In this document: positions 1 to 7,257 of the stretch, piece after piece
How positions within the stretch are numbered: position 1 is the first letter of the stretch
How the letters are laid out: each line of letters opens with the position of its first letter
The notes under the pieces: model-generated
Told to the model about the DNA's origin: nothing
Databases searched by the model: none
The model's input: only the letters and a program-made list of their open reading frames with translations
Program-made: the position numbers and the translations under genes
NCBI RefSeq assembly: GCF_034262375.1
Contig: NZ_CP139558.1
Span: 6,324,001-6,388,000 of the forward strand
Direction: 5' to 3'
From: Mucilaginibacter sabulilitoris
GTDB lineage: Bacteria > Bacteroidota > Bacteroidia > Sphingobacteriales > Sphingobacteriaceae
Length of the DNA stretch: 64,000 nucleotides

Positions 1-613
1 TGTTCAGCAAATCGCCAAAAAGAATGCTCTGTTTGCGGTATTTTTGAATGTAGGCGTTCAGGATAATAGCGTTTGCCGGGTCGCTCTGATCATAGGCCTC
101 ATAGGTTTCCTTGTAGTTTTTTTCGATAAAGATAGATGAGTTTTCACGCACCGCTTCTTCCTGCTCTTTCAATCTGTGAAAACCGTAAACCAGCAGCAGC
201 ACGCCTTTACGCTTGTGTGCTATAGCCGCGGTACCCTCTGGTGATGAATTGCAATGGATAGAGATAAACAGGTTACCATGAGCCTGGTTGCCAATGGTCG
301 ACCGCTGGTTCAATGGAATAAACGTATCGTCGGTACGCGTCATGATGGCGTTAACCGTAGTGATCTGCGAATCGATAGCGGCCTTGAGCTTTTTGGCTAT
401 GGCCAGGGTCACGTTCTTTTCCACCGAGTAAGAGCCGCGCGCGCCGGGGTCTTTACCGCCGTGCCCTGCATCTACAATAATGGTTTTAAACTTAAAGGTA
501 GATACCGATGGTATAGTATCCTTCGCCGGAACGAATGAACAAAGGCTAAAAAACAAGAATAAAAGCCCGCAGTTAATGGCAGTTAGGTAGAAAATTCTGG
601 TATTAAAGATCAT
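1..613 (-). CDS. N-acetylmuramoyl-L-alanine amidase (Amidase_3), 3' end cut by window
   Basis: Zinc amidase that cleaves the amide bond between N-acetylmuramic acid and the stem peptide of peptidoglycan, acting in the periplasm. A hydrophobic N-terminal stretch (about residues 6-28) looks like a signal peptide or anchor. The family's zinc ligands are visible: His51 in DAGHGGKDPGARG, Glu65 in SVEKN, and His120 in FISIHCNSS. About 204 residues are present and the C-terminus lies beyond position 1. Its ATG overlaps the stop of the upstream Fur-type gene as ATGA (610-613), so the two are probably co-transcribed and translationally coupled. The opposite-strand open frame at 254-538 is a shadow of this gene. 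Confidence 0.9.
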   Translation of the reverse strand, partial: MIFNTRIFYLTAINCGLLFLFFSLCSFVPAKDTIPSVSTFKFKTIIVDAGHGGKDPGARGSYSVEKNVTLAIAKKLKAAIDSQITTVNAIMTRTDDTFIPLNQRSTIGNQAHGNLFISIHCNSSPEGTAAIAHKRKGVLLLVYGFHRLKEQEEAVRENSSIFIEKNYKETYEAYDQSDPANAIILNAYIQKYRKQSILFGDLLN

Positions 614-1056
614 TTTTTGATTGCCTTTTTACTGCATTTAGGACAAAGACCGGTAGCATACAGGGTAAAGCCTGCCGGCTCGAACCCATTGGGTAGTTTT
701 ATGGCAGGCAGGTGCAGCTCATCTAAACAATACACGTTTTTGCAGTTGGTGCAATTAAAATGCAAATGTTCATCGTGGTGATGGCCTTCATCGCAGTTTG
801 ATGAGCACAGGGCATAATTGGCGGTACCATCCAAATCAAATATTTTGTGAATAATACCTTTTTCTTCAAACGCGTTCAGGATGCGATAAAGCGTAACCCG
901 GTCAATATCGTTCATTACACTTTCCAGATCGGGCTGCGAGGTGGCCGCATTCCTTGACGACATCATGGATAAAACCCTGAGCCGAGGTGCAGTTTTTTTT
1001 AAATGATGCTTGTTCAGCAAATCTTCAAAATGAAGATTGTTGCGGGCTTGTGCCAT
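610..1056 (-). CDS. Fur-family metalloregulator (Fur/Zur/PerR type)
   Basis: Metal-responsive repressor of 148 aa, the normal size for the family. The N-terminal winged helix includes the recognition-helix signature DRVTLYRIL (residues 52-60). The C-terminal dimerisation half has a His-rich metal site, HHHDEHLHF (92-100), and two structural zinc CxxC pairs, C102/C105 and C138/C141. Which metal it senses cannot be read from sequence. The COG0523 GTPase at 2106 and the palindrome on that gene's promoter make a zinc (Zur-like) role plausible, but this is inference. It overlaps the downstream amidase start by four bases. Confidence 0.9.
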   Translation of the reverse strand: MAQARNNLHFEDLLNKHHLKKTAPRLRVLSMMSSRNAATSQPDLESVMNDIDRVTLYRILNAFEEKGIIHKIFDLDGTANYALCSSNCDEGHHHDEHLHFNCTNCKNVYCLDELHLPAIKLPNGFEPAGFTLYATGLCPKCSKKAIKK

Positions 1057-1365
1057 TTAATTTATTTAGGGAACATTATTTTAAGGATACAAATTTAACA
1101 AGAAATAACCATTGGTTTAAAATAAGGTGTAGTTAAATGGTAAAAGTTTGTTGCCATCGCACTTTATTTATCCCCTCTTTTCCTTCCGGTTCAAAACGGT
1201 TTCACTTGACCCTTTTTATGAAAATATAAACAAATATAAAAACAACGCAACACAATTGCATTTATTTCATTTGCTATTTTTATTGAATTTTATTTTAACT
1301 TTCTGGTAACAACTTATTAATATTGATGTCAATTATTATTTTGCAAACAACTCCATTTGTAAACT
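1057..1365. promoter_or_regulatory. Fur/PAP2 divergent spacer with partial palindrome at 1247-1259
   Basis: This AT-rich spacer holds no gene. GCAACACAATTGC at 1247-1259 matches 11 of 13 bases of the core (GCAACATTATTGC) of the much stronger palindrome at 2039-2073 before the COG0523 GTPase. If both are operators for the adjacent Fur-type regulator, this copy could control the regulator itself, the PAP2-like gene, or both. No clean -7 promoter box was recognised for either gene. Confidence 0.4.
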
Positions 1366-1998
1366 GTGACCGTTACAGCCCTTTATAAAATAAAACAAAA
1401 CTGGCTAAACGCTTATGACACCAGTTTAAAACGCCTGAAATTACTGATAGGCGGCATACTGATAGCAGGGCTCATTAGCATCATGCCTTCCTTTTTCATG
1501 GGCATTGAGCACCGAAACGGCGTTGTGCTTAATGATTTTGTACTGGCCCATTTGCCGGCCTATGATGTTTCGCTGCTAATTTTTGCGCTGATATGGGGCA
1601 TGGGTATATTGATGCTGGTTAGGGTAATGCACAAACCGGCTATTTGTGCTACCTATATATGGACGCTGATATTTGTTTGTATTGCCCGGTTTATTTCTAT
1701 TAGCCTGGTGAGGCTTGACCCGCCAGCCGGTTTAGTACCCCTGGTTGATCCGCTTACCGGTTGCTTTTATGGACATGCCTCCATCACCCGCGATCTGTTT
1801 TTTTCGGGCCACACTTCAACCATGGTGATGATCTACCTCAACCTCGAGCGAAAAAACGACAAGATCATTGCCTTTATTGCCACCATTGCGGTCATGATCC
1901 TCCTGCTTATACAACATATCCATTACACCATGGATGTACTGGCCGCCCCTGTTATTGTTTACTGCCTGTACCGGTTTACCCGTTTGCTCGATCTGTAA
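1366..1998 (+). CDS. PAP2-like (PAP2_C / sphingomyelin-synthase type) membrane phosphatase
   Basis: Integral membrane protein of 210 aa with about six hydrophobic segments (near 27-45, 68-86, 96-113, 150-160, 165-183 and 190-205). It carries PAP2-type catalytic motifs: SGHTS (147-151, His149) and H186-YTM-D190, matching the HxxxD of motif C3. Family members remove phosphate from lipid phosphates or transfer head groups; the substrate here is unknown. Start: a TAA is in frame just upstream of the GTG at 1366, and no better ATG precedes the first membrane segment, so GTG is used. It lies between the Fur-type gene and the COG0523 GTPase, the latter following on the same strand with its own promoter-like sequence. 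Confidence 0.75.
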   Translation: MTVTALYKIKQNWLNAYDTSLKRLKLLIGGILIAGLISIMPSFFMGIEHRNGVVLNDFVLAHLPAYDVSLLIFALIWGMGILMLVRVMHKPAICATYIWTLIFVCIARFISISLVRLDPPAGLVPLVDPLTGCFYGHASITRDLFFSGHTSTMVMIYLNLERKNDKIIAFIATIAVMILLLIQHIHYTMDVLAAPVIVYCLYRFTRLLDL

Positions 1999-2038
1999 TT
2001 TGACACTGTTATTAACAGCATAAGGATTGGTATTTCTT

Positions 2039-2073
2039 AATTTTTAAATGCAACATTATTGCATTTAAAAATT
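2039..2073. promoter_or_regulatory. Perfect 15-bp inverted repeat, candidate metalloregulator operator
   Basis: The two 15-base arms (AATTTTTAAATGCAA and its exact complement) flank a 5-base centre, CATTA. The palindrome ends 32 bases before the COG0523 GTPase start. It overlaps the likely -33 element: ATTG at 2058-2061 is followed, after 20 bases, by the -7 box TATGTTTG at 2082-2089, which fits the Bacteroidota TTG/TAnnTTTG promoter. A repressor bound here would block RNA polymerase. Assignment to the nearby Fur-type regulator is inference. Confidence 0.6.
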
Positions 2074-2105
2074 AAATCTGCTATGTTTGTCCAAAATAAC
2101 TACAG

Positions 2106-3308
2106 ATGGAAAAGAAATTACCGGTGACCGTACTGAGCGGTTTTTTAGGCAGTGGTAAAACAACGTTATTAAATCATATACTGCACAACAAGCAGCAATT
2201 AAAGTTGGCCGTTATAGTGAACGATATGAGCGAGGTGAATATTGACGCCCGCCTGATAGCCAACGAAAAAAACCTATCCCGCACCGAAGAAAGACTGGTT
2301 GAAATGAGCAATGGCTGTATTTGCTGCACGCTGCGCGAGGATTTGATGATAGCAGTTGAACAACTGGCAAAGGAAGGCCGCTTTGATTATTTGCTTATTG
2401 AGAGCACCGGCATATCAGAACCCATACCCATTGCCCAGACGTTTAACTTTGCCGATGAAGAAGCCGGTATTGACCTGAGCCGTTTCGCGATGCTGGATAC
2501 CATGGTTACCGTTGTTGACTGTTTTAATTTTTACAAGGATTTCGGCAGTTCGGAACTGTTGCTTAACCGCGACCTGGTGGATGACCCGAACGACCGCCGT
2601 ACCATTGTTAACTTACTTACCGACCAGATTGAGTTTGCCGATGTTATACTGCTCAATAAAACCGATCTGGCATCGCAGCGACAGGTAAATGTGTTAGAAG
2701 CTGTTATCAAAAAACTAAACCCCGGCGCAAAAATATTACATACCCAATTTGGTCAGGTTGACCCTGCAGAAATATTGAATACGGGCTTGTTTGATTTCGA
2801 CAGAGCCTCGCAATCTGCCGGGTGGATAAGGGAATTAAATGGTGACCATACTCCCGAAACGGAGGAATATGGCATTAGTTCGACCGTATTCCGTGCTAAA
2901 AGACCTTTTCATCCGAAAAGATTTTATAATTATCTGCATCATGATTTTCCGCAAAATATCATCCGTTCAAAAGGTTTGTTCTGGATTGCATCCGCGCCTG
3001 ATGACGCGCTGAATTTTTCGCAGGCCGGTGGTTCTTCGCGTTTGGAAAATGCCGGGGTATGGTGGGCAAGTATGTCCTACCAGCAGCGTATAAGGTATAA
3101 TGATTTTGTGGAGAACCGCGAGCTTATTGAAAAAAACTGGTCGAAAGAGTTCGGCGACCGCCATAACGAACTGGTATTTATAGGCGAACATTTAAACAAG
3201 GAAACCCTAATACAGGAGCTAGATAAATGTCTGATAACCGATGCCGAACTGGTTGACTTTTTAGCCGGAAAAAGCTTTGCCGATCCATTTAACAATCCGC
3301 CCGATTAA
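2106..3308 (+). CDS. COG0523 / CobW-family G3E GTPase (metallochaperone)
   Basis: Cytosolic GTPase of 400 aa thought to deliver metal ions, often zinc, to client proteins when metal is scarce. Visible motifs are the P-loop GFLGSGKTT (12-20), the metal-binding CICC (71-74), the G3E signature ESTGISEP (99-106) and the base-recognition NKTD further on. A CobW C-terminal domain follows, covering roughly the last 130 residues. The ATG at 2106 follows a good promoter and palindrome. Family members repressed by Zur are well known, and the Fur-type gene 1 kb away fits. It ends three bases before the convergent sugar kinase, so the two 3' ends almost touch. Confidence 0.88.
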   Translation: MEKKLPVTVLSGFLGSGKTTLLNHILHNKQQLKLAVIVNDMSEVNIDARLIANEKNLSRTEERLVEMSNGCICCTLREDLMIAVEQLAKEGRFDYLLIESTGISEPIPIAQTFNFADEEAGIDLSRFAMLDTMVTVVDCFNFYKDFGSSELLLNRDLVDDPNDRRTIVNLLTDQIEFADVILLNKTDLASQRQVNVLEAVIKKLNPGAKILHTQFGQVDPAEILNTGLFDFDRASQSAGWIRELNGDHTPETEEYGISSTVFRAKRPFHPKRFYNYLHHDFPQNIIRSKGLFWIASAPDDALNFSQAGGSSRLENAGVWWASMSYQQRIRYNDFVENRELIEKNWSKEFGDRHNELVFIGEHLNKETLIQELDKCLITDAELVDFLAGKSFADPFNNPPD

Positions 3309-3310
3309 CC

Positions 3311-4810
3311 CTATTCCGTATCAAGTCCGTGCAGCAGGTGCATTGAATCTTTCAGATCGAAGTACAGTTTCTTAAACAGCGGGAATATCCTGATATACCG
3401 TTCGTGGTTTGAGCTATTGGGTTGTATAACCGTCGCGTTACTGATATTGGTTAGTTCACTATACTTTTCGGGATGTAGTACTTGCATGGCCAAATAGATG
3501 GCACCTACTGCCGATGCATCCTCCGGTTGCTCCACTACCAGTATTTTTCCGGTAATGTCGGCCAGTATTTGTGTCCACACGCCGGAGCTTACAAAGCCCC
3601 CGCTGATATTTACCTGGGTAATGGTAACGGAGGCGTCTTCAACCGTTTTAAGTACATTGTACAAGGCAAAACAAACGCCTTCTAAAGCGGCCCTTAAAAA
3701 ATGCGCACGGGTGTGGGCGGGTTTTATATTTATAAATGCCCCGCTGCTTTTGGTGTCCCATAGCGGTGCGCGCTCACCATACAAATAGGGTAAAAACAGC
3801 AGGCCATCGCTCCCGGCTGGCATAGTTTCAATGGTGTTAAACAGTTCATCATAATCGACTTCGGAAAGCTTTTCTTTTTGTAAAAAGTTTTTCAGCAGCC
3901 AGTTAATGGCAATACCACCATTGTTTATCGCCCCGCCGCAAACAAAAGTGTTTTGATTGAGCAGGTAATTGAATATCATACCTTCAAAGTTGTAAACCGG
4001 CCGGGGACTGGTAATACGGACCGCCCCGCTGGTACCGATTGTAAGCGCGGCAATACCCGGCCCGGTGGTATGGCTACCCAAATTAGCACAGCAGCCATCG
4101 CTAGCCCCGATAACAAAATCAGTTTTTTGTTCGATGCCCAACAGTTTGGCTGTAACAGCGTTAAGATCATTGCGGTAATAGGTAGTATTTTGAGGCGTGG
4201 ATAATTTATCGGCAGAAATGCCGGCAAGGCTGCATGCTTCGGTGCTCCACTGCAGTTTTAAAATATCAAACAAACCTGTTGCCGAAGCAATGGAGTAATC
4301 AACCTCAAAGCTGTTGAAGAGTTTAAACCAGATAAACTCTTTTACAGAAATAAATTTGTGCGCCTGGGCAAACAGACCGGGGTTATTGGTACGCAGCCAG
4401 ATCAGTTTGCACAAGGGCGACATGGCATGTACAGGCGTACCCGTAATGCGATATATCTTTTCACCATCGGCAGAATCTCTTAAATGCTGTGCAATATCTT
4501 CGCTCCGGGCATCGGCCCAGGTAATCATGGGGTAGAGCGCAGTGCCATTGTCATCAACAGGAATAATACTGTGCATGGCGCTGCTCAGGCTCACCACCTC
4601 GGGCGCGTGGCCAATTTTCGTCATTATTTCCTGCAAACATTTCACAAAGGCATCCCAGATCAGGGATGGATCCTGCTCGCTGTAACCCGGTTCGGGACTG
4701 TTAATAGGATAATGGTTTTGTGTTACCCCCAAGGTATCGCCGATTAAAGTAACCGCTACCGCTTTTGTGCTGCCTGTGCCTATATCGATGCCTAAAATAT
4801 ATGGTTGCAT
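3311..4810 (-). CDS. FGGY-family carbohydrate kinase, gluconokinase/xylulokinase-like
   Basis: ATP-dependent sugar kinase of 499 aa, the normal size for FGGY kinases. The N-terminal phosphate-binding loop is DIGTGSTK (9-16), the catalytic Asp region is WADARSE, and the C-terminal FGGY-type signature region reads ISGGFVSSGVWTQILADITG. Overall it resembles gluconokinases of the XylB-like branch, but substrate cannot be fixed from sequence; gluconate, xylulose or a related acid is possible. It starts four bases after the stop of the upstream BASS transporter, so the two form a transporter-kinase operon divergent from rhaT. Confidence 0.8.
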   Translation of the reverse strand: MQPYILGIDIGTGSTKAVAVTLIGDTLGVTQNHYPINSPEPGYSEQDPSLIWDAFVKCLQEIMTKIGHAPEVVSLSSAMHSIIPVDDNGTALYPMITWADARSEDIAQHLRDSADGEKIYRITGTPVHAMSPLCKLIWLRTNNPGLFAQAHKFISVKEFIWFKLFNSFEVDYSIASATGLFDILKLQWSTEACSLAGISADKLSTPQNTTYYRNDLNAVTAKLLGIEQKTDFVIGASDGCCANLGSHTTGPGIAALTIGTSGAVRITSPRPVYNFEGMIFNYLLNQNTFVCGGAINNGGIAINWLLKNFLQKEKLSEVDYDELFNTIETMPAGSDGLLFLPYLYGERAPLWDTKSSGAFINIKPAHTRAHFLRAALEGVCFALYNVLKTVEDASVTITQVNISGGFVSSGVWTQILADITGKILVVEQPEDASAVGAIYLAMQVLHPEKYSELTNISNATVIQPNSSNHERYIRIFPLFKKLYFDLKDSMHLLHGLDTE

Positions 4811-4814
4811 GCTT

Positions 4815-5930
4815 TTAATTTAAGTTAATGGGTACTACTTCTTTTTCTTCCTCTGGGATCTTACCATGCCACCAGGTAGCCAGTAAAGAACCCGATACGT
4901 TCATTACAGGGCCAAATATAGCCGGCGCAAGCCCAATAGTCGCCATCCCTCCCATCAACAGTGCCAATCCGGATGCCAGTCCGCTGTTCTGCATCCCCAC
5001 TTCGAGCGATATTGTCCGGCAGTCCTTTTCTTTAAACCCTAACAAGCGACTAAACCAGTAGCCTAATGTATATCCCGAAATATTATGAATAAATACAGCC
5101 AAAACCAAGAGCGCACCCACTTTAATCAGGCTGTCGCGCCCGGCTGCAGTAATTACGACAATGATCAATCCGATGGCGGCCATTGAAATTACCGGCATCA
5201 GCCTGTCGAGCCACTTCACTTTTCCCCTTACCAAAAAGTGAAATAATAAACCTGCAACAATAGGTATGATCACTACCCGGGTGGTGTCCCAGGCCATATC
5301 CCAGAAATGTACGGCTACAAACTTGCCGGCCAGCACCCGCATCAGCAAAGGAGTTAACAATGGTGCCAGCAAAGTTGAAACTGTAGTAACCGCTATAGAC
5401 AACGCCAGGTTAGCCCTTGATAAATAAGCCATTACATTTGATGCCAGCCCGCTCGGGCAGCACCCTACCAGGATAACGCCGGCCGCTATCTCTTTCGGGA
5501 AATTAAACATATTAGCCAGCGCAAAGCCAATAAGAGGCATAATGGTGTAATGGCAAACTATCCCTACCAATATGGCTTTAGGCATTTTAACAACAGTGGC
5601 CAGCTCCTTTAAACTCAACTCACTGCCCATGCCAAACATGATCACCTGCAACAGTGGGATAATAAGTCCCGAAAGTTTAAACCCTCCTACACTGGTAAAA
5701 TAATGCGGATAGTACATAGCCATACTTACCGCCGCAAATATCATGGTGGTAAAGGAAAACCCTTTTAACCTTACATCGGTTTGAAAAACTATGGCCAGCG
5801 AAAAAAAGAAACCCATCAGCAACCAACCGCCGGGCCATACATACCCCCAGAAATTTAGGATGATATACAACAGCAAAAAAATAGCCGCCAATACGTAACC
5901 CACTACTTTTAAAACAGAGGTTTTAACCAT
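4815..5930 (-). CDS. Bile acid:sodium symporter family (BASS) transporter
   Basis: Polytopic inner-membrane protein of 371 aa with about ten hydrophobic segments. The GCCPSGLASNVMAYLSRANLALSIAVTT-type core and the later LEVGMQNSGLASGLAL segment correspond to the two discontinuous sodium-binding helices of BASS transporters. Bacterial members carry organic acids such as pyruvate or pantoate rather than bile salts. Its immediate partner is a gluconokinase-like kinase, which suggests uptake of a sugar acid or related acid; this is inference from context. The ATG at 5930 gives a short cytosolic N-terminus before the first segment. Confidence 0.82.
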   Translation of the reverse strand: MVKTSVLKVVGYVLAAIFLLLYIILNFWGYVWPGGWLLMGFFFSLAIVFQTDVRLKGFSFTTMIFAAVSMAMYYPHYFTSVGGFKLSGLIIPLLQVIMFGMGSELSLKELATVVKMPKAILVGIVCHYTIMPLIGFALANMFNFPKEIAAGVILVGCCPSGLASNVMAYLSRANLALSIAVTTVSTLLAPLLTPLLMRVLAGKFVAVHFWDMAWDTTRVVIIPIVAGLLFHFLVRGKVKWLDRLMPVISMAAIGLIIVVITAAGRDSLIKVGALLVLAVFIHNISGYTLGYWFSRLLGFKEKDCRTISLEVGMQNSGLASGLALLMGGMATIGLAPAIFGPVMNVSGSLLATWWHGKIPEEEKEVVPINLN

Positions 5931-6117
5931 TTATCGTGTTAGTTATCAGGATTTGCTCAGGTAAAATCTTGCACAAAATAACATTTATCTTTGGGATGAA
6001 AACAATAAATTGCCCATCTTAATCTGTCGCATCTGAATTGCATTCGCATGACAGACCATGACAGTTCCCCTGTTTTTAATATCTAAATTAGCTTTACCAA
6101 TATAAACCAATTAACGT
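5931..6117. promoter_or_regulatory. Divergent control region between BASS transporter and rhaT
   Basis: This 187-bp spacer must carry both promoters. It contains two direct copies of ATGACAG (6048-6054 and 6058-6064). It also has a loose dyad: TGTC at 6025-6028 and GACA at 6050-6053 flank GAAT-TGC-ATTC. These could be regulator sites for the rhamnose operon. No rhamnose regulator gene is adjacent, so the protein binding here is not identified. Confidence 0.35.
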
Positions 6118-7203
6118 ATGCAGATAATTTTCGGAGTTTTTTTCCATTTCATCGGCGGTTTTGCCTCGGGGAGTTTTTACATTCCCTATAAAAAAATAAA
6201 AGGATGGGCCTGGGAGAGCTACTGGATAGTAGGTGGCATTTTTTCATGGCTCATTGTGCCGCCGCTGGCAGCATGGTTAACCATCCCCGGCTTTACTGAT
6301 ATTATTTCCCATACAGAAGGCTCTGTATTAGGCTGGACTTATTTGATGGGTCTGTTATGGGGCATTGGGGGGCTTACCTATGGCCTGGGTGTCAGGTACC
6401 TTGGTGTATCATTAGGCAGTACCATTATACTGGGTCTTTGCTCGGTATTTGGCGCACTGATACCATCTTTTTATTATGATTTATTTCCGAAGGAGGGCAA
6501 GGATACTTTTAGCATGATGATACATAATTCCTGGGGGCAATTTGTATTATTAGGCGTATTACTTTGTGTTGCCGGTATAGTTATATGCGGTAAAGCAGGT
6601 ATGATGAAAGAGCGGGAACTATCGTCAGCAAACGGCCACGTTGAAAAACAAGCTAATCAGGATTATAAATTTGGTCTGGGTATCCTGGTAGCCATAATAT
6701 CGGGTATATTGAGCGCTTGTTTCAATTTCGGTATCGAGGCAGGTAAATCAATGGCCGACACTGCTAACCAAATCTGGCAGGCTGCTCATCCGGGACAGGG
6801 TAATTTCCTGTATCAAAACAACGTAACCTACATTATCATACTATGGGGCGGTCTTACTACCAATTTTATCTGGTGTATGATACTTAATGCACGCAATAAA
6901 ACTTTTGGCGATTATACCGATAAAAAAACACCGCTGCTTAAAAACTATCTTTTCGCGGCACTGGCGGGCACTACGTGGTTTCTGCAGTTCTTTTTCTATG
7001 GTATGGGCGAAAGCAAAATGGGTAACGGGGCAAGTTCATGGATACTGCACATGGCGTTTATTATATTAATAGCCAACATGTGGGGGCTGGTGCTAAAAGA
7101 ATGGAAAGGTGTAAGTAAAAAAGCATTCGCTACTGTAATAGCGGGTATAGCGGTTATAATACTATCGGTACTGGTTGTAGGTTATGGCAACTCTATCAAA
7201 TAA
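6118..7203 (+). CDS. rhaT: L-rhamnose/proton symporter RhaT
   Basis: Inner-membrane importer of 361 aa with about ten transmembrane segments, in the drug/metabolite transporter superfamily. The N-terminal GGFASGSFYIPYKKIKGWAWE region and the C-terminal FFFYGMGESKMGNGASSWILHM stretch are characteristic of RhaT. It moves L-rhamnose into the cytoplasm with protons. It is the first gene of a four-gene rhamnose unit (transport, aldolase/dehydrogenase, isomerase, kinase) and lies 54 bases before the aldolase gene. The kinase-BASS pair is transcribed away from it. Confidence 0.93.
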   Translation: MQIIFGVFFHFIGGFASGSFYIPYKKIKGWAWESYWIVGGIFSWLIVPPLAAWLTIPGFTDIISHTEGSVLGWTYLMGLLWGIGGLTYGLGVRYLGVSLGSTIILGLCSVFGALIPSFYYDLFPKEGKDTFSMMIHNSWGQFVLLGVLLCVAGIVICGKAGMMKERELSSANGHVEKQANQDYKFGLGILVAIISGILSACFNFGIEAGKSMADTANQIWQAAHPGQGNFLYQNNVTYIIILWGGLTTNFIWCMILNARNKTFGDYTDKKTPLLKNYLFAALAGTTWFLQFFFYGMGESKMGNGASSWILHMAFIILIANMWGLVLKEWKGVSKKAFATVIAGIAVIILSVLVVGYGNSIK

Positions 7204-7257
7204 TTAAATTAAAAGTAAATCAAAACTCAATAACTCAGCAATTCAATAATTAAAAAT

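Noticed and set aside
254..538. Plus-strand open frame of 94 codons
   Set aside because: It lies wholly opposite the amidase, whose zinc-binding motifs are clear.
1761..2003. Plus-strand frame of 80 codons in the PAP2-like gene
   Set aside because: It overlaps the catalytic end of the PAP2-like gene in another frame and has no protein character of its own.
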